Source: JBBRHH01 sp963788015 (GTDB lineage Bacteria > Planctomycetota > Phycisphaerae > Tepidisphaerales > Tepidisphaeraceae). Taken from it: 64,000 nucleotides of DNA. The DNA lies in assembly GCA_963788015.1 (NCBI GenBank), contig CAWBEY010000012.1, positions 2,480,001 to 2,544,000 of the forward strand. The letters are read 5' to 3'. This document shows, one piece after another, positions 36,090 through 43,789 of this stretch; the stretch's first letter is position 1; the number at the start of each line of letters is the position of its first letter. The notes beneath the pieces are model-generated. The model ran no database searches. It worked only from the letters and a program-made list of their open reading frames with translations, and had not been told where the DNA came from. The position numbers and the translations under genes are program-made.

Positions 36090-36788
36090 TTAATCCTGCT
36101 TGGTTTCGCCGCGGAACGGCATGCCGAACTGACGCAGCAGCTCACGCCCGTGATCCGGGTTGTGGGCCGTGGTTACCATCGTGATGTTCATGCCCTGGGG
36201 GAAGGTGACTTCGGCCGCATTCACCTCAGGGAAAACCGTCTGTTCCGTAAACCCGAAATTATAGTTGCCCGTCTTGTCAAATCCGTTGGGGTCCAGCCCG
36301 CGAAAGTCCTTCACGCGGGGAATCGCCAGGGCGATAAGCCGATCGACAAACTCCCACATGCGCGTGCCGCGAAGAGTGACCTTCAGGCCCGTCTCCTGCC
36401 CTTCGCGCACTTTGAAGTTGGCCACGCTCTTCTTGGCCTTGCAGCGAACCGGCTTCTGGCCGGCGATGACCGTCAGCTCTTTCTCGGCCTGCTCCATCTT
36501 GCCTTTTTCGCCGCTGGTCACGGCCTTGCCAAGGCCCATCGAGATAACGACCTTCTCCAGCCTCGGGACCGCCAGCATGTTCTTAAAGCCCAGCTTCTCC
36601 TGCAAAGCCGGCACGATTTCCTGCCGGTAGCGGATCGCAAGGCGCGGCGGCGGCGCGGGCTGCTGGGGCTCATCCGACGCCACGTCCGGCGCGGCCTCGG
36701 CGACAACCTTGGGCTTGCGGACCTTCTTCTCCTGACCCGCCTGCTTGGGCTGCTTGCCCGATTTTTTATCTTTCTTCTCTTCCGACAT
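36090..36788 (-). CDS. rplE: 50S ribosomal protein L5 with N-terminal extension
   Basis: The conserved L5 part begins about residue 50 (RYRQEIVPALQEKLGFKNML) and includes PRLEKVVISMGLGKAVTSGE, GQKPVRCKAKKSVANFKVRE and DKTGNYNFGFTEQTVFPEVN. The preceding 50 residues are Lys/Glu/Pro-rich (MSEEKKDKKSGKQPKQAGQE), like the tails on L15 and L17. Total is 232 residues versus about 180. L5 helps bind 5S rRNA. Intact. Confidence 0.95.
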   Translation of the reverse strand: MSEEKKDKKSGKQPKQAGQEKKVRKPKVVAEAAPDVASDEPQQPAPPPRLAIRYRQEIVPALQEKLGFKNMLAVPRLEKVVISMGLGKAVTSGEKGKMEQAEKELTVIAGQKPVRCKAKKSVANFKVREGQETGLKVTLRGTRMWEFVDRLIALAIPRVKDFRGLDPNGFDKTGNYNFGFTEQTVFPEVNAAEVTFPQGMNITMVTTAHNPDHGRELLRQFGMPFRGETKQD

Positions 36789-36836
36789 ATGCGCCTCACG
36801 TACAGTTAAAGGTTGCCGTCAGCGGCAATCCCAAAT

Positions 36837-37167
36837 TTACTTCTTACCGATGCGACCCAGGTCCGCTCCAGAACCAATGGCCACCCGGTGCTTCTGGCCT
36901 TCACGCACTTCGGCCCGCACCCGCGTGCCCTTGCCGGTGGTGGGGTCCAGCGGCATGACGTTGCTCAGGTGAATGGCCGCTTCCTTCTGGATTCGGCCGC
37001 CCTGCGGGTTGCGCTGCGTCGGGCGGCACGTGCTTCCACACCCGGTTGATGCCTTCAATGACCACGCGGTCGCTCTTGGTGATCACCCGCAATACGCGAC
37101 CGGTCTTGGTAGCGTCGCGCCCCGCGATGATCTTGACCACGTCTCCAGTTTTTATATGCCGTGCCAT
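36837..37167 (-). CDS. rplX: 50S ribosomal protein L24, one frameshift
   Basis: Starts MARHIKTGDVVKIIAGRDAT with the KOW motif (GDVVKIIAGRDATKTGRVLR) and reaches INRVWKHV. An extra base near 37021-37031 then shifts the frame. The corrected frame continues RPTQRNPQGGRIQKEAAIHL, SNVMPLDPTTGKGTRV and ends DLGRIGKK at 36837. The span is one base over a multiple of three. Confidence 0.92.
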
Positions 37168-37177
37168 TGTTGTTTCT

Positions 37178-37197
37178 CAGTTGCTGGTTGCTTGTTT
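37178..37197. repeat. TTGCTAG-type heptads, rplN-rplX spacer
   Basis: CAGTTGCTGGTTGCTTGTTT shows three degenerate iterations of the TTGCTAG heptad in the 35-bp spacer. Only one arm is present; no local hairpin. Confidence 0.55.
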
Positions 37198-37202
37198 CGA
37201 TT

Positions 37203-37588
37203 TCAGACGACTTCGCTGGCCAGGGAGACGATCTTCATGAAGTTTTTGTCGCGCAGTTCGCGGGCGACGGCGCCGAAGATGCGGGTGCGCGCGGGTTGTT
37301 TTCCTTGTCGATCACAACGGCCGCGTTGTGGTCGAAGCGGACGTAGCTGCCGTCAATCCGGCGGACGGGCTGCTTGGTTCGCACCACCACGCAACGGATC
37401 ACCTCGCCCTGCTTCACTTCGCCAGAGGGCAGCGCCTTCTTGACGGCGCAGATGATCACGTCGCCCACGCCCGCCACGCGGCGCTTCTGCTTGCCGCTGC
37501 CGGTGCTGCCGCGCAGCACGCGAATACACATCGCCTGCTTCGCGCCGGTGTTGTCGGCAATATCAACGTATGTCTGCTGCTGAATCAT
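37203..37588 (-). CDS. rplN: 50S ribosomal protein L14, one frameshift
   Basis: Starts MIQQQTYVDIADNTGAKQAM and carries RVAGVGDVIICAVKKALPSG and GEVIRCVVVRTKQPVRRIDG. A missing base near 37290 (in CCGCGCGCACCC) diverts the frame after DKENNPRG. The corrected frame reads TRIFGAVARELRDKNFMKIV and ends SLASEVV at 37203, the canonical L14 terminus. Confidence 0.93.
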
Positions 37589-37603
37589 GGCTTGCTCGTT
37601 TAT

Positions 37604-37635
37604 CTAGTTCCTCGTTGCTAGTGGCTAGTTGCACT
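37604..37635. repeat. TTGCTAG-type heptads, rpsQ-rplN spacer
   Basis: CTAGTTCCTCGTTGCTAGTG followed by GCTAGTTGCACTAGCG contains three TTGCTAG-like units between rpsQ and rplN. It may form a small stem (CTAGTGG/..CACTAG) but has no long inverted partner. Confidence 0.6.
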
Positions 37636-37987
37636 AGCGTGCTTCGGGCGCTTTGCCTGTCATTACTTCTTCGGCCGACACTTGAACGGCGCGTTCGGGA
37701 GCGCGGTTCACGATCTTGACCAGCCGATGATGCTTGGTCTTGCTGAGCGGCCGGCACTCGGCGATCTGCACGGTGTCGCCCTCAGTGGCCTCGTTTTTTT
37801 CGTCGTGGGCGTGCAGCGTAGTTCGGCGCTTCAGGTACTTGCCGTACTTCGCGTGCTTGGTCTGGTAGTTGACGACCACCTTGATCGTCTTGTCGCCCTT
37901 GTCGCTGGTCACCACCCCTTGCAGGGTGCGAAGCAGACCCCGGGCGGCGTCATTCTTTTGTTCGGTTGCTTGTGCTGTGTCTGCCAT
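37634..37987 (-). CDS. rpsQ: 30S ribosomal protein S17
   Basis: A 117-residue S17. After a short Ala/Gln leader (MADTAQATEQKNDAARG) come LLRTLQGVVTSDKGDKTIKV, YLKRRTTLHAHDEKNEATEG, DTVQIAECRPLSKTKHHRLV, the usual oligonucleotide-binding fold segments. A C-terminal tail of about 25 residues (RAPERAVQVSAEEVMTGKAP) extends beyond the typical 85. Intact. Confidence 0.96.
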   Translation of the reverse strand: MADTAQATEQKNDAARGLLRTLQGVVTSDKGDKTIKVVVNYQTKHAKYGKYLKRRTTLHAHDEKNEATEGDTVQIAECRPLSKTKHHRLVKIVNRAPERAVQVSAEEVMTGKAPEAR

Positions 37988-38005
37988 ATTTCTCTCGATT
38001 CACTA

Positions 38006-38263
38006 CTAAGCCTGAGCCGCCACCGGCTGCTGTTTCTGCGCCTGCTGCTGAGCCTTCTGTTTTTGGGCTTCCATGTCACGCTGGCGGAGGATGGTTCGGA
38101 TCCGGGCGATATCGCGGCGGGTCTTGCCCAACTGGCTGGGATTCTCCAGCTTTTCCGTGACCGCCTGACTCCGAAGATCAAACATGTGCTTCTGGCGGTC
38201 GGCCAGCTCATGCTTGAGCGCCTCAGACTCGCGTTCGCGGAGCTCTTTAAGTTTCTGCTTCAT
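38006..38263 (-). CDS. rpmC: 50S ribosomal protein L29
   Basis: An 85-residue L29: MKQKLKELRERESEALKHEL, FDLRSQAVTEKLENPSQLGK and RRDIARIRTILRQRDME, the two-helix hairpin that sits near the exit tunnel. It ends with a Gln/Ala-rich tail of about 20 residues (QKAQQQAQKQQPVAAQA). Intact; 18 bp before rpsQ. Confidence 0.95.
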   Translation of the reverse strand: MKQKLKELRERESEALKHELADRQKHMFDLRSQAVTEKLENPSQLGKTRRDIARIRTILRQRDMEAQKQKAQQQAQKQQPVAAQA

Positions 38264-38289
38264 TGCTCTCTCACTTCATTCAAACTGGC

Positions 38290-38712
38290 TTAAGCCACGC
38301 CATGCTTACGCGAGACAAACCGCGTGCGAATGGGCATCTTGTGCGCCACCCGCGCCAAAGCGCGCTTGGCGGTGGGCTCATCCACGCCGCTGATCTCAAA
38401 CAAGATCGTCCCGGCCTTGACGACGGCCACCCAAAATTCCGGCTCGCCTTTGCCCTTGCCCATGCGGGTTTCGAGCGGCTTGGCCGACACCGGCTTGTGC
38501 GGGAAAATTCGAATAAACGGGCGGCCTTCACGGTGCAGAAAGTGGGCGACGGCAACGCGGCCGGCCTCAATCTGCCGCGCGGTGATCCACGAAGACTGAA
38601 GGGCCTGCAAGCCGTATTCGCCAAAGGCAACATAGTTGCCGCGGGTGGCGTTGCCTTTCATCTTTCCGCGTTGACTTTTGCGGTATTTAACCCGCTTGGG
38701 CATAAGTGGCAT
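38290..38712 (-). CDS. rplP: 50S ribosomal protein L16
   Basis: A 140-residue L16: MPLMPKRVKYRKSQRGKMKG, RGNYVAFGEYGLQALQSSWI, the GRPFIRIFPHKPVSAKPLET region and ILFEISGVDEPTAKRALARV. It lies next to the tRNA A-site on the large subunit. Intact. Confidence 0.96.
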   Translation of the reverse strand: MPLMPKRVKYRKSQRGKMKGNATRGNYVAFGEYGLQALQSSWITARQIEAGRVAVAHFLHREGRPFIRIFPHKPVSAKPLETRMGKGKGEPEFWVAVVKAGTILFEISGVDEPTAKRALARVAHKMPIRTRFVSRKHGVA

Positions 38713-38727
38713 GGGACACCGTTGTTG

Positions 38728-38758
38728 GGTTGCTAGTTGCTAGTTGCTGATTGCTAGT
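38728..38758. repeat. TTGCTAG heptads, rpsC-rplP spacer
   Basis: GGGTTGCTAGTTGCTAGTTG followed by CTGATTGCTAG: four tandem TTGCTAG-like units, two perfect, filling half of the 61-bp spacer. No inverted partner locally. Confidence 0.75.
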
Positions 38759-38773
38759 TTCAGATCCTCAAAC

Positions 38774-39473
38774 TTACCGGCGTCCGCGGCGGGGGCCGCC
38801 GCCTGGGCGCACGTCTGTTTCCAACACTTCTTCGCCGTACATGCCGCGGAAGATCCAGCACTTCACGCCGATCGCGCCGTAGGTGGTGAAGGCGATGGCG
38901 TAGCCGTAATCCACGTTGGCCTGGAGCGTCGTCAGCGGAATCGAGCCCACCACGGTCTGCTCCGAGCGGGCGATTTCCGCCCCGCCCAGGCGACCCGCGA
39001 CGTGGATCTTGATTCCCTTTAGCGCCAGCGCCCATCGTGGCATCGCAGCGCTGCTTGAGCACGCGGCGAAAGCTGGCTCGCTTCTTAAGCTGTTCCGCGA
39101 CAGCCTCGGCCACGAGCTGCGCGTTTAGATCGGGGTTCTTAATTTCGATGATCGTCAGCGGCCCGACTTTACGCTTGATCAGATCCTCGAGCTCTTCGCG
39201 AAGCTTGTCCACTTCCGCGCCCTTGGGTCCGATCACCAGGCCCGGCCGAGCGGTTCGCAGGGTGACGCGCACTTCTTCGCGGGTGCGCTCAATCAGCACT
39301 TCGCTGACGGCCGCGAACGGAGGCCGGCGGTTCAGCTTGTTGTCCACGTACTTGCGAATCTTGTAGTCTTCGGAAAGAAAGTCGCCGTAAGCCTGCTTGG
39401 GGGCATACCACTTCGACTTCCAGTCTTCGGTGATACCGATCCGAAAACCCAGAGGATTGACCTTTTGACCCAT
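38774..39473 (-). CDS. rpsC: 30S ribosomal protein S3, one frameshift
   Basis: Starts MGQKVNPLGFRIGITEDWKS. The KH-domain segment (GPKGAEVDKLREELEDLIKR) is followed by RASFRRVLKQRCDATM. An extra base near 39031-39035 then breaks the frame. The corrected frame continues ALALKGIKIHVAGRLGGAEI, VDYGYAIAFTTYGAIGVKCW and a Gly/Arg end at 38774. Span is one base over a multiple of three. S3 lines the mRNA entry site. Confidence 0.93.
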
Positions 39474-39520
39474 TGTGACGTCCAGTTCTAAAAGCTTCTA
39501 CTTGCTCAGAGCCGTGTAAA

Positions 39521-39854
39521 TCAGCCGCGTGCATCCAGTTCAACAATCAGATGGCTGGTCCTTTTCATGATCGAATATGCCTTGCCGCGATCCTTGGGCT
39601 GAAAACGCTTGATGACCGGCCCGGGATCGGCCCAGCACGCCTTTACAAAAAGGGCGCCGGTGCTGGCTTCCTGTTCGGCGGCGTTGGCGACGGCGGAGCG
39701 AACCACCTTATCCACCAGCGTCGCCGCGCGCTTCTTGCTGAAGCGAAGCAGGCTCAAGGCGTCGTTCGACATCCCGGCCACGAATCAAGTCCATCACCAG
39801 CCGCGCCTTTCGCGGGGCGATCCGGGCAAATCGATGTTTCGCTGCGTAGGCCAT
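39521..39854 (-). CDS. rplV: 50S ribosomal protein L22, one frameshift
   Basis: Starts at ATG 39854: MAYAAKHRFARIAPRKARLV, MDLIRGRDV. An extra base near 39768 then shifts the frame into NDALSLLRFSKKRAATLVDK, KACWADPGPVIKRFQPKDRG and the closing KRTSHLIVELDARG. The conserved SH-hx-hE terminal strand is intact. L22 spans the peptide exit tunnel. Confidence 0.92.
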
Positions 39855-39863
39855 TTTTGCTCT

Positions 39864-39897
39864 CAGTTGCTTGTTGCTAGTTGCTTGTTGCTAGTGT
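39864..39897. repeat. TTGCTAG heptads, rplV-rpsS spacer
   Basis: CAGTTGCTTGTTGCTAGTTG followed by CTTGTTGCTAGTGTT: four tandem TTGCT(A/T)G units occupying nearly the whole 43-bp spacer up to the rpsS stop. Confidence 0.75.
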
Positions 39898-40185
39898 TCA
39901 GGCGGGGGCGCCTGGGCCGGCGGCCTTTTTGCCGCTGTGACCTCGGAACGTGCGGGTTGGGGAGAACTCGCCGAGCTTGTGCCCAACCATGTCCTCCAGC
40001 ACGAAAACCCGAAGGAACTTGTTGCCGTTGTGTACTTCAAACGTGTGCCCGACAAACTCCGGCGTGATCGTGCAGGCCCGCGCCCACGTCCGAATCGGCT
40101 GCTTGGCGCGGCTCTCGTTTAGCCGCGAAACCTTCTTAAACAGCTTCTCATCGACGTAGGGGCCTTTTTTAGCGCTTCTGCTCAT
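39898..40185 (-). CDS. rpsS: 30S ribosomal protein S19
   Basis: A 95-residue S19: MSRSAKKGPYVDEKLFKKVS, TWARACTITPEFVGHTFEVH, FVLEDMVGHKLGEFSPTRTF followed by RGHSGKK. It is at the top of the 30S head. Intact, 69 bp after rplB. Confidence 0.96.
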   Translation of the reverse strand: MSRSAKKGPYVDEKLFKKVSRLNESRAKQPIRTWARACTITPEFVGHTFEVHNGNKFLRVFVLEDMVGHKLGEFSPTRTFRGHSGKKAAGPGAPA

Positions 40186-40254
40186 TACTTCACCTTCTGA
40201 TCAATCACCGGTCTCGCGTCATCTGCCAGTCGGCACGAACGCTTCATCAGACAC

Positions 40255-41121
40255 TTAGTTGTTCACAGTCTGGGGCCGCTGCTGGTGCTTACCAAACTTC
40301 CGCCGCCGCAAAATCATCCGTTCACTGTTCTTACGCGGGCTGCGGGTCTTGCCGCCCTTCGACAGCACACCCGTCTTCGACACCGGATGCCGGCCGCCAT
40401 TGCTTCGGCCTTCGCCACCGCCCAGCGGATGGTCGATCGGGTTCATCGCCTTGGCTCGCGTGTGCGGGCGGATGCCCATGTGACGCGAGCGACCGGCCTT
40501 GCCGATGCTGACATTGATCCAGTCGAGGTTGCTCAACTGCCCAATCGTCGCGCGGCACGCACTGCGCACCCGCCGCATTTCACCCGATGGCAGAATCAAA
40601 ACCGCCCAGGCGCTTCTTTCAGCGCCAAGCCGGGCCACCCCGCCCGCCGACCGGACCAGTTTGCCGCCCTGGCCAGGGTTCATCTCCACGTTATGAACTT
40701 CCAGGCCGGCCGGAATATCGCTGAGGGGCATGCAGTTGCCCAGATCGGGCGGCACGTTTGGCCCGCTGATCACTTTCGCCCCGGGCTTCAGGCCGTTGGG
40801 CGCGAGGATATAAGTCTTGACGCCGTCCTCATACTTCAGCAGGGCGATAAACGTGCTGCGATTCGGATCGTATTCGATGGATTCGACATTGGCCGGCATG
40901 CCATCTTTGCGGCGCTTGAAGTCGATGATGCGGTACATGCGCTTGTTGCCGCCGCCGTGATGCTTGGCGGTGATCACGCCGTGGTGATTTCGGCCGCTGG
41001 CCCGGGTCTGCTTCACAAGCAGCGACTTTTCCGGCTCGACCTTCGACAGCACGGACTTGTAGTCAATGACGCTGCCGGCGCGACGGCCGGCGGATGTTGG
41101 ATTGTAAAACCTGATTGCCAT
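40255..41121 (-). CDS. rplB: 50S ribosomal protein L2
   Basis: A 288-residue L2 starting MAIRFYNPTSAGRRAGSVID; an in-frame ATG 14 codons upstream was rejected because L2 begins exactly here. The protein carries GRNHHGVITAKHHGGGNKRM, RVRSACRATIGQLSNLDWIN and the peptidyl-transferase-proximal MNPIDHPLGGGEGRSNGGRH with its conserved His. Intact. Confidence 0.97.
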   Translation of the reverse strand: MAIRFYNPTSAGRRAGSVIDYKSVLSKVEPEKSLLVKQTRASGRNHHGVITAKHHGGGNKRMYRIIDFKRRKDGMPANVESIEYDPNRSTFIALLKYEDGVKTYILAPNGLKPGAKVISGPNVPPDLGNCMPLSDIPAGLEVHNVEMNPGQGGKLVRSAGGVARLGAERSAWAVLILPSGEMRRVRSACRATIGQLSNLDWINVSIGKAGRSRHMGIRPHTRAKAMNPIDHPLGGGEGRSNGGRHPVSKTGVLSKGGKTRSPRKNSERMILRRRKFGKHQQRPQTVNN

Positions 41122-41169
41122 AATCAACTCTCTGTCTTGACCAACGAACCACGCCTGCTTCACGGATGA

Positions 41170-41448
41170 CTAAAAGTGATCAATCCGCGAATTCTCCTCA
41201 AGCACCACAATCGCCCGCTTCCAATCGGTCCCCTTGGTCAGCTTGTACTTGGCCCTGCGGGCCTTGCCTTTGCGAACCATCGTCCGCACGTCGGTGACTT
41301 TCACCGAGTAAAGCTGCTCCACCGCATGCTTGATCTGTTGCTTGTTGGCCAGGGGGTGCACCTTGAACGCATACGCATTGCGCGTGTTCTGCTGGTGCGT
41401 GCTCTTCTCGGTCACCAGCGGCTTAATAATAATATGAACGTTTTCCAT
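41170..41448 (-). CDS. rplW: 50S ribosomal protein L23
   Basis: A 92-residue L23: MENVHIIIKPLVTEKSTHQQ, NAYAFKVHPLANKQQIKHAV, VKVTDVRTMVRKGKARRAKY. It is docked at the tunnel exit, where SRP and trigger factor bind. Intact, 23 bp after rplD. Confidence 0.96.
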   Translation of the reverse strand: MENVHIIIKPLVTEKSTHQQNTRNAYAFKVHPLANKQQIKHAVEQLYSVKVTDVRTMVRKGKARRAKYKLTKGTDWKRAIVVLEENSRIDHF

Positions 41449-41471
41449 GACTTTTTTCCTACCAGAGCGAA

Positions 41472-42085
41472 CTAAGCCAAAATTTTCTCCAGCCCCGCCT
41501 TGGTCAGCAGCAGCGTCTTGTTTCGAAGGATGTCCCAGGCATTGAGCTGCGCCACCGTCGTCATGGTGGTGCGGTGAATGTTGCGGGCCGACCGCTCAAT
41601 GAGCTGATCCGGCTCGGCCAGCGCCAGCAGGCAACTGCGATCGATGCCCAGCGCCTTGAAGATGGTGACCACGTTCTTGGTCTTGGGCTGCTCGAGGGCG
41701 ATCTGGTCCAGCACCCGCACATTCTTGCCCTGCAACTTCGCCAGGATCGCGCTGTCGCGCGCAGGCGCCGCTGCTTCTTGGGCATGGCCAGGCGCCAATC
41801 TTTTGGCCGCTTTTGCTTGGCGTGGCCGCCGCCCTTCTTAATCGGGTTGCGAATGCCGCCGGTGCGGGCGTTGCCCGTCCCCTTCTGCTTGAACACCTTG
41901 CGCGTCGAGCCGGCCACCTCGCCACGCGCCAGCGTGCGGACGGTGCCTTGACGCTGGTTGGCGTGATACATCACCAGCGCCTGCTTCAACAGCGCCCGGC
42001 GCACCTTGCCGCCTAGCTTCTGCTCATCGACCTGGATCTTTTCCAACTCCTGGCCGGCCTGGTTGTATATTGGCACTTCAATCAT
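41472..42085 (-). CDS. rplD: 50S ribosomal protein L4, one frameshift
   Basis: Starts at ATG 42085 (MIEVPIYNQAGQELEKIQVD) and carries the tunnel loop KQKGTGNARTGGIRNPIKKG. It breaks near 41757-41770 after MPKKQRRL. The corrected frame reads ARDSAILAKLQGKNVRVLDQ, TKNVVTIFKALGIDRSCLLA and closes LNAWDILRNKTLLLTKAGLE. L4 autoregulates the S10 operon in E. coli; here an intrinsic terminator between rpsJ and rplC is a candidate target. Confidence 0.92.
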
Positions 42086-42111
42086 GGTCGTATCCTGTCC
42101 ATCGCAAACGA

Positions 42112-42777
42112 TCACTTGCTATCAGCTTTAACCTTGGCGGTAATCGCCCGGCGAACAAAAAGCAGCCCGCCGTTGGGTCCGGGCAAAGCGCCTTTGATCA
42201 GCAGCAGGTTGTTGGCCGCATCCACGCGAACCAGCGGATGGTTGTTGGTTGTCACCCGGTCCATCCCCATGTGCCCCGCCATCCGCACGCCCTTTTTGGG
42301 CTTGCCCGACTGACCGCGCCACGTTGCGCGGGAGGCGATCGAGCCGGGCGACCGATGCTTACGCTCGGTGCCGTGCGATGCATTCTGGCCGCCAAAGTGG
42401 TGGCGCTTCATAACGCCCGCGGTCCCCTTGCCCTTGCTGGTGCCGGTGACATCCACGTACTTAACGTCGTTGAAAATCTCGACATTCACCGGCGCCCCGG
42501 CCGCAACCGTCGTTGCTTCTTTCAGCCGGATCTCCGCAAAGTGCCGCTTTGGCCCCACGCCGGACTTGGCGGTGTGGCCGATCAACGGCATCGTGCTGTA
42601 TTTGGCCTTGATGTCATCAAAACCAATTTGCACGGCGTTGTATCCGTCAGACTCCACCGTCTTCACCTGCGTCACGTGACACGGGCCGGCCTGAACGATC
42701 GTGACGGGCACAATCGCGCCCTTCGCGTCGTACACCCGGGTCATGCCTACTTTGCGTCCAAGTAATGCTGGCGTCAT
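42112..42777 (-). CDS. rplC: 50S ribosomal protein L3
   Basis: A 221-residue L3: MTPALLGRKVGMTRVYDAKG, VPVTIVQAGPCHVTQVKTVE, VDVTGTSKGKGTAGVMKRHH and FGGQNASHGTERKHRSPGSI, KKGVRMAGHMGMDRVTTNNH. Intact. It starts 182 bp after the rpsJ stop, an unusually long gap containing a terminator hairpin. Confidence 0.97.
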   Translation of the reverse strand: MTPALLGRKVGMTRVYDAKGAIVPVTIVQAGPCHVTQVKTVESDGYNAVQIGFDDIKAKYSTMPLIGHTAKSGVGPKRHFAEIRLKEATTVAAGAPVNVEIFNDVKYVDVTGTSKGKGTAGVMKRHHFGGQNASHGTERKHRSPGSIASRATWRGQSGKPKKGVRMAGHMGMDRVTTNNHPLVRVDAANNLLLIKGALPGPNGGLLFVRRAITAKVKADSK

Positions 42778-42913
42778 GTCATTCGAGGCAGAGGAAACCA
42801 GGGATCCGGTTTCGTGCCTGCTCCATTGGCTGGCTCACTAGACAATAAAGCTCCGTGACGCGTGGCCTCTTTGGGAGGCGAACGGGTTCTTGGTTGAACC
42901 CCACGGTCCGGGC

Positions 42914-42942
42914 AACAAAAATGCCCCTTGCAATCAGGGGCA
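42914..42942 (-). terminator. Intrinsic terminator/attenuator between rpsJ and rplC
   Basis: On the minus strand TGCCCCT, a seven-base loop and AGGGGCA form a perfect stem, followed by TTTTTGTTG. It is 18 bp after the rpsJ stop and 137 bp before the rplC start. The remaining leader holds another small stem (GCCTCCCAAAGAGGC). The placement fits an attenuator controlling L3 and downstream genes. Confidence 0.75.
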
Positions 42943-42959
42943 CATCACTGCGTTAAAAA

Positions 42960-43269
42960 TTAGGTCTTGATCTTCACGAACACACCGGCCGGAACAACAA
43001 GACGATTCAAGGCTTCGATCGTGCGCGCCGTGGGTTCGAAGATATCGATCACGCGTTTGTGCGTGCGCATCTCGAACTGCTCGCGCGACTTCTTATCAAT
43101 ATGGGGACTCCGCAGACACCGTATAGCGCTCGATGCGCGTCGGCAGCGGCACCGGCCCAAGCACGCGTGCGCTGGTGCGCTTGGCGTGCTCGACGATTTC
43201 CTTGGCGGAAGCGTCAAGCGACCGATGGTCGTAGGCCTCCATACGAATTCGAATCCGATCACCCGTCAT
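42960..43269 (-). CDS. rpsJ: 30S ribosomal protein S10, one frameshift
   Basis: Starts at ATG 43269: MTGDRIRIRMEAYDHRSLDA, SAKEIVEHAKRTSARVLGPV, PLPTRIERYTVSA. An extra base near 43105-43110 then shifts into SPHIDKKSREQFEMRTHKRV and IDIFEPTARTIEALNRLVVP, ending GVFVKIKT. The span is one base over a multiple of three. S10 also serves as NusE in antitermination. It is the first gene of the ribosomal block; no tuf or fusA lies upstream. Confidence 0.93.
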
Positions 43270-43479
43270 GCTGTACCGTCAATCTTTCCTGTTTCCAACA
43301 CCGCTCTTCCCCACACGGGAAGCCGACGTTTCCGCCCACCGCCAAAAATGGTGATGGAGGGGCAACTGTAGTCATTGCGGGTATGGTGTCAAGAAGACAC
43401 TCAGGAAAATTTACCATTGGGATGAGGGAAGGGGATTTCAGCGCTCGATTGCGCGGCACCCCGACGCCAACAGCGACGT

Positions 43480-43789
43480 CTATCCCAGTCGTCCGGCGAG
43501 AAACGCATTCAAGTCTGCGCGCTCCATGCACGACGGCAATTACCCGAATCGGATTCGTCTGCCATTCATAGACGATGATATAGGAATAAACAGACCAGAA
43601 CTTGTACTGCCGGTCTAGCAGATCCTCTCGAAAGTGACCCATGCCCGGCATGTCGCATAGGTTTTGGAATGCATCTCGCAGCTTCTGCAAGATGCCCACG
43701 GCGCGCTCGACAGACGAGTCAAGCGAGATGTGTTCCGTAATTGCTTCCAAGTCGCATTGAGCCTGTGTCGTCAACTGGTACCGCTTCAT
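43480..43789 (-). CDS. parE: ParE-type toxin of a ParDE module
   Basis: Starts MKRYQLTTQAQCDLEAITEH and contains LRDAFQNLCDMPGMGHFRED, WSVYSYIIVYEWQTNPIRVI and VVHGARRL, the RelE/ParE fold pattern. The open frame then runs on for about 75 improbable residues into the rpsJ start. A one-base shift near 43520 gives NAFLAGRLG and a stop at 43480, the natural end. ParE toxins inhibit gyrase. The open frame is also fused in-frame to the antitoxin, but an ATGA overlap at the junction suggests two genes separated by a lost stop. Confidence 0.75.

Noticed and set aside
42778..42913. tRNA or small RNA gene in the rpsJ-rplC spacer
   Set aside because: No cloverleaf or anticodon stem could be built; only leader-type stems are visible.
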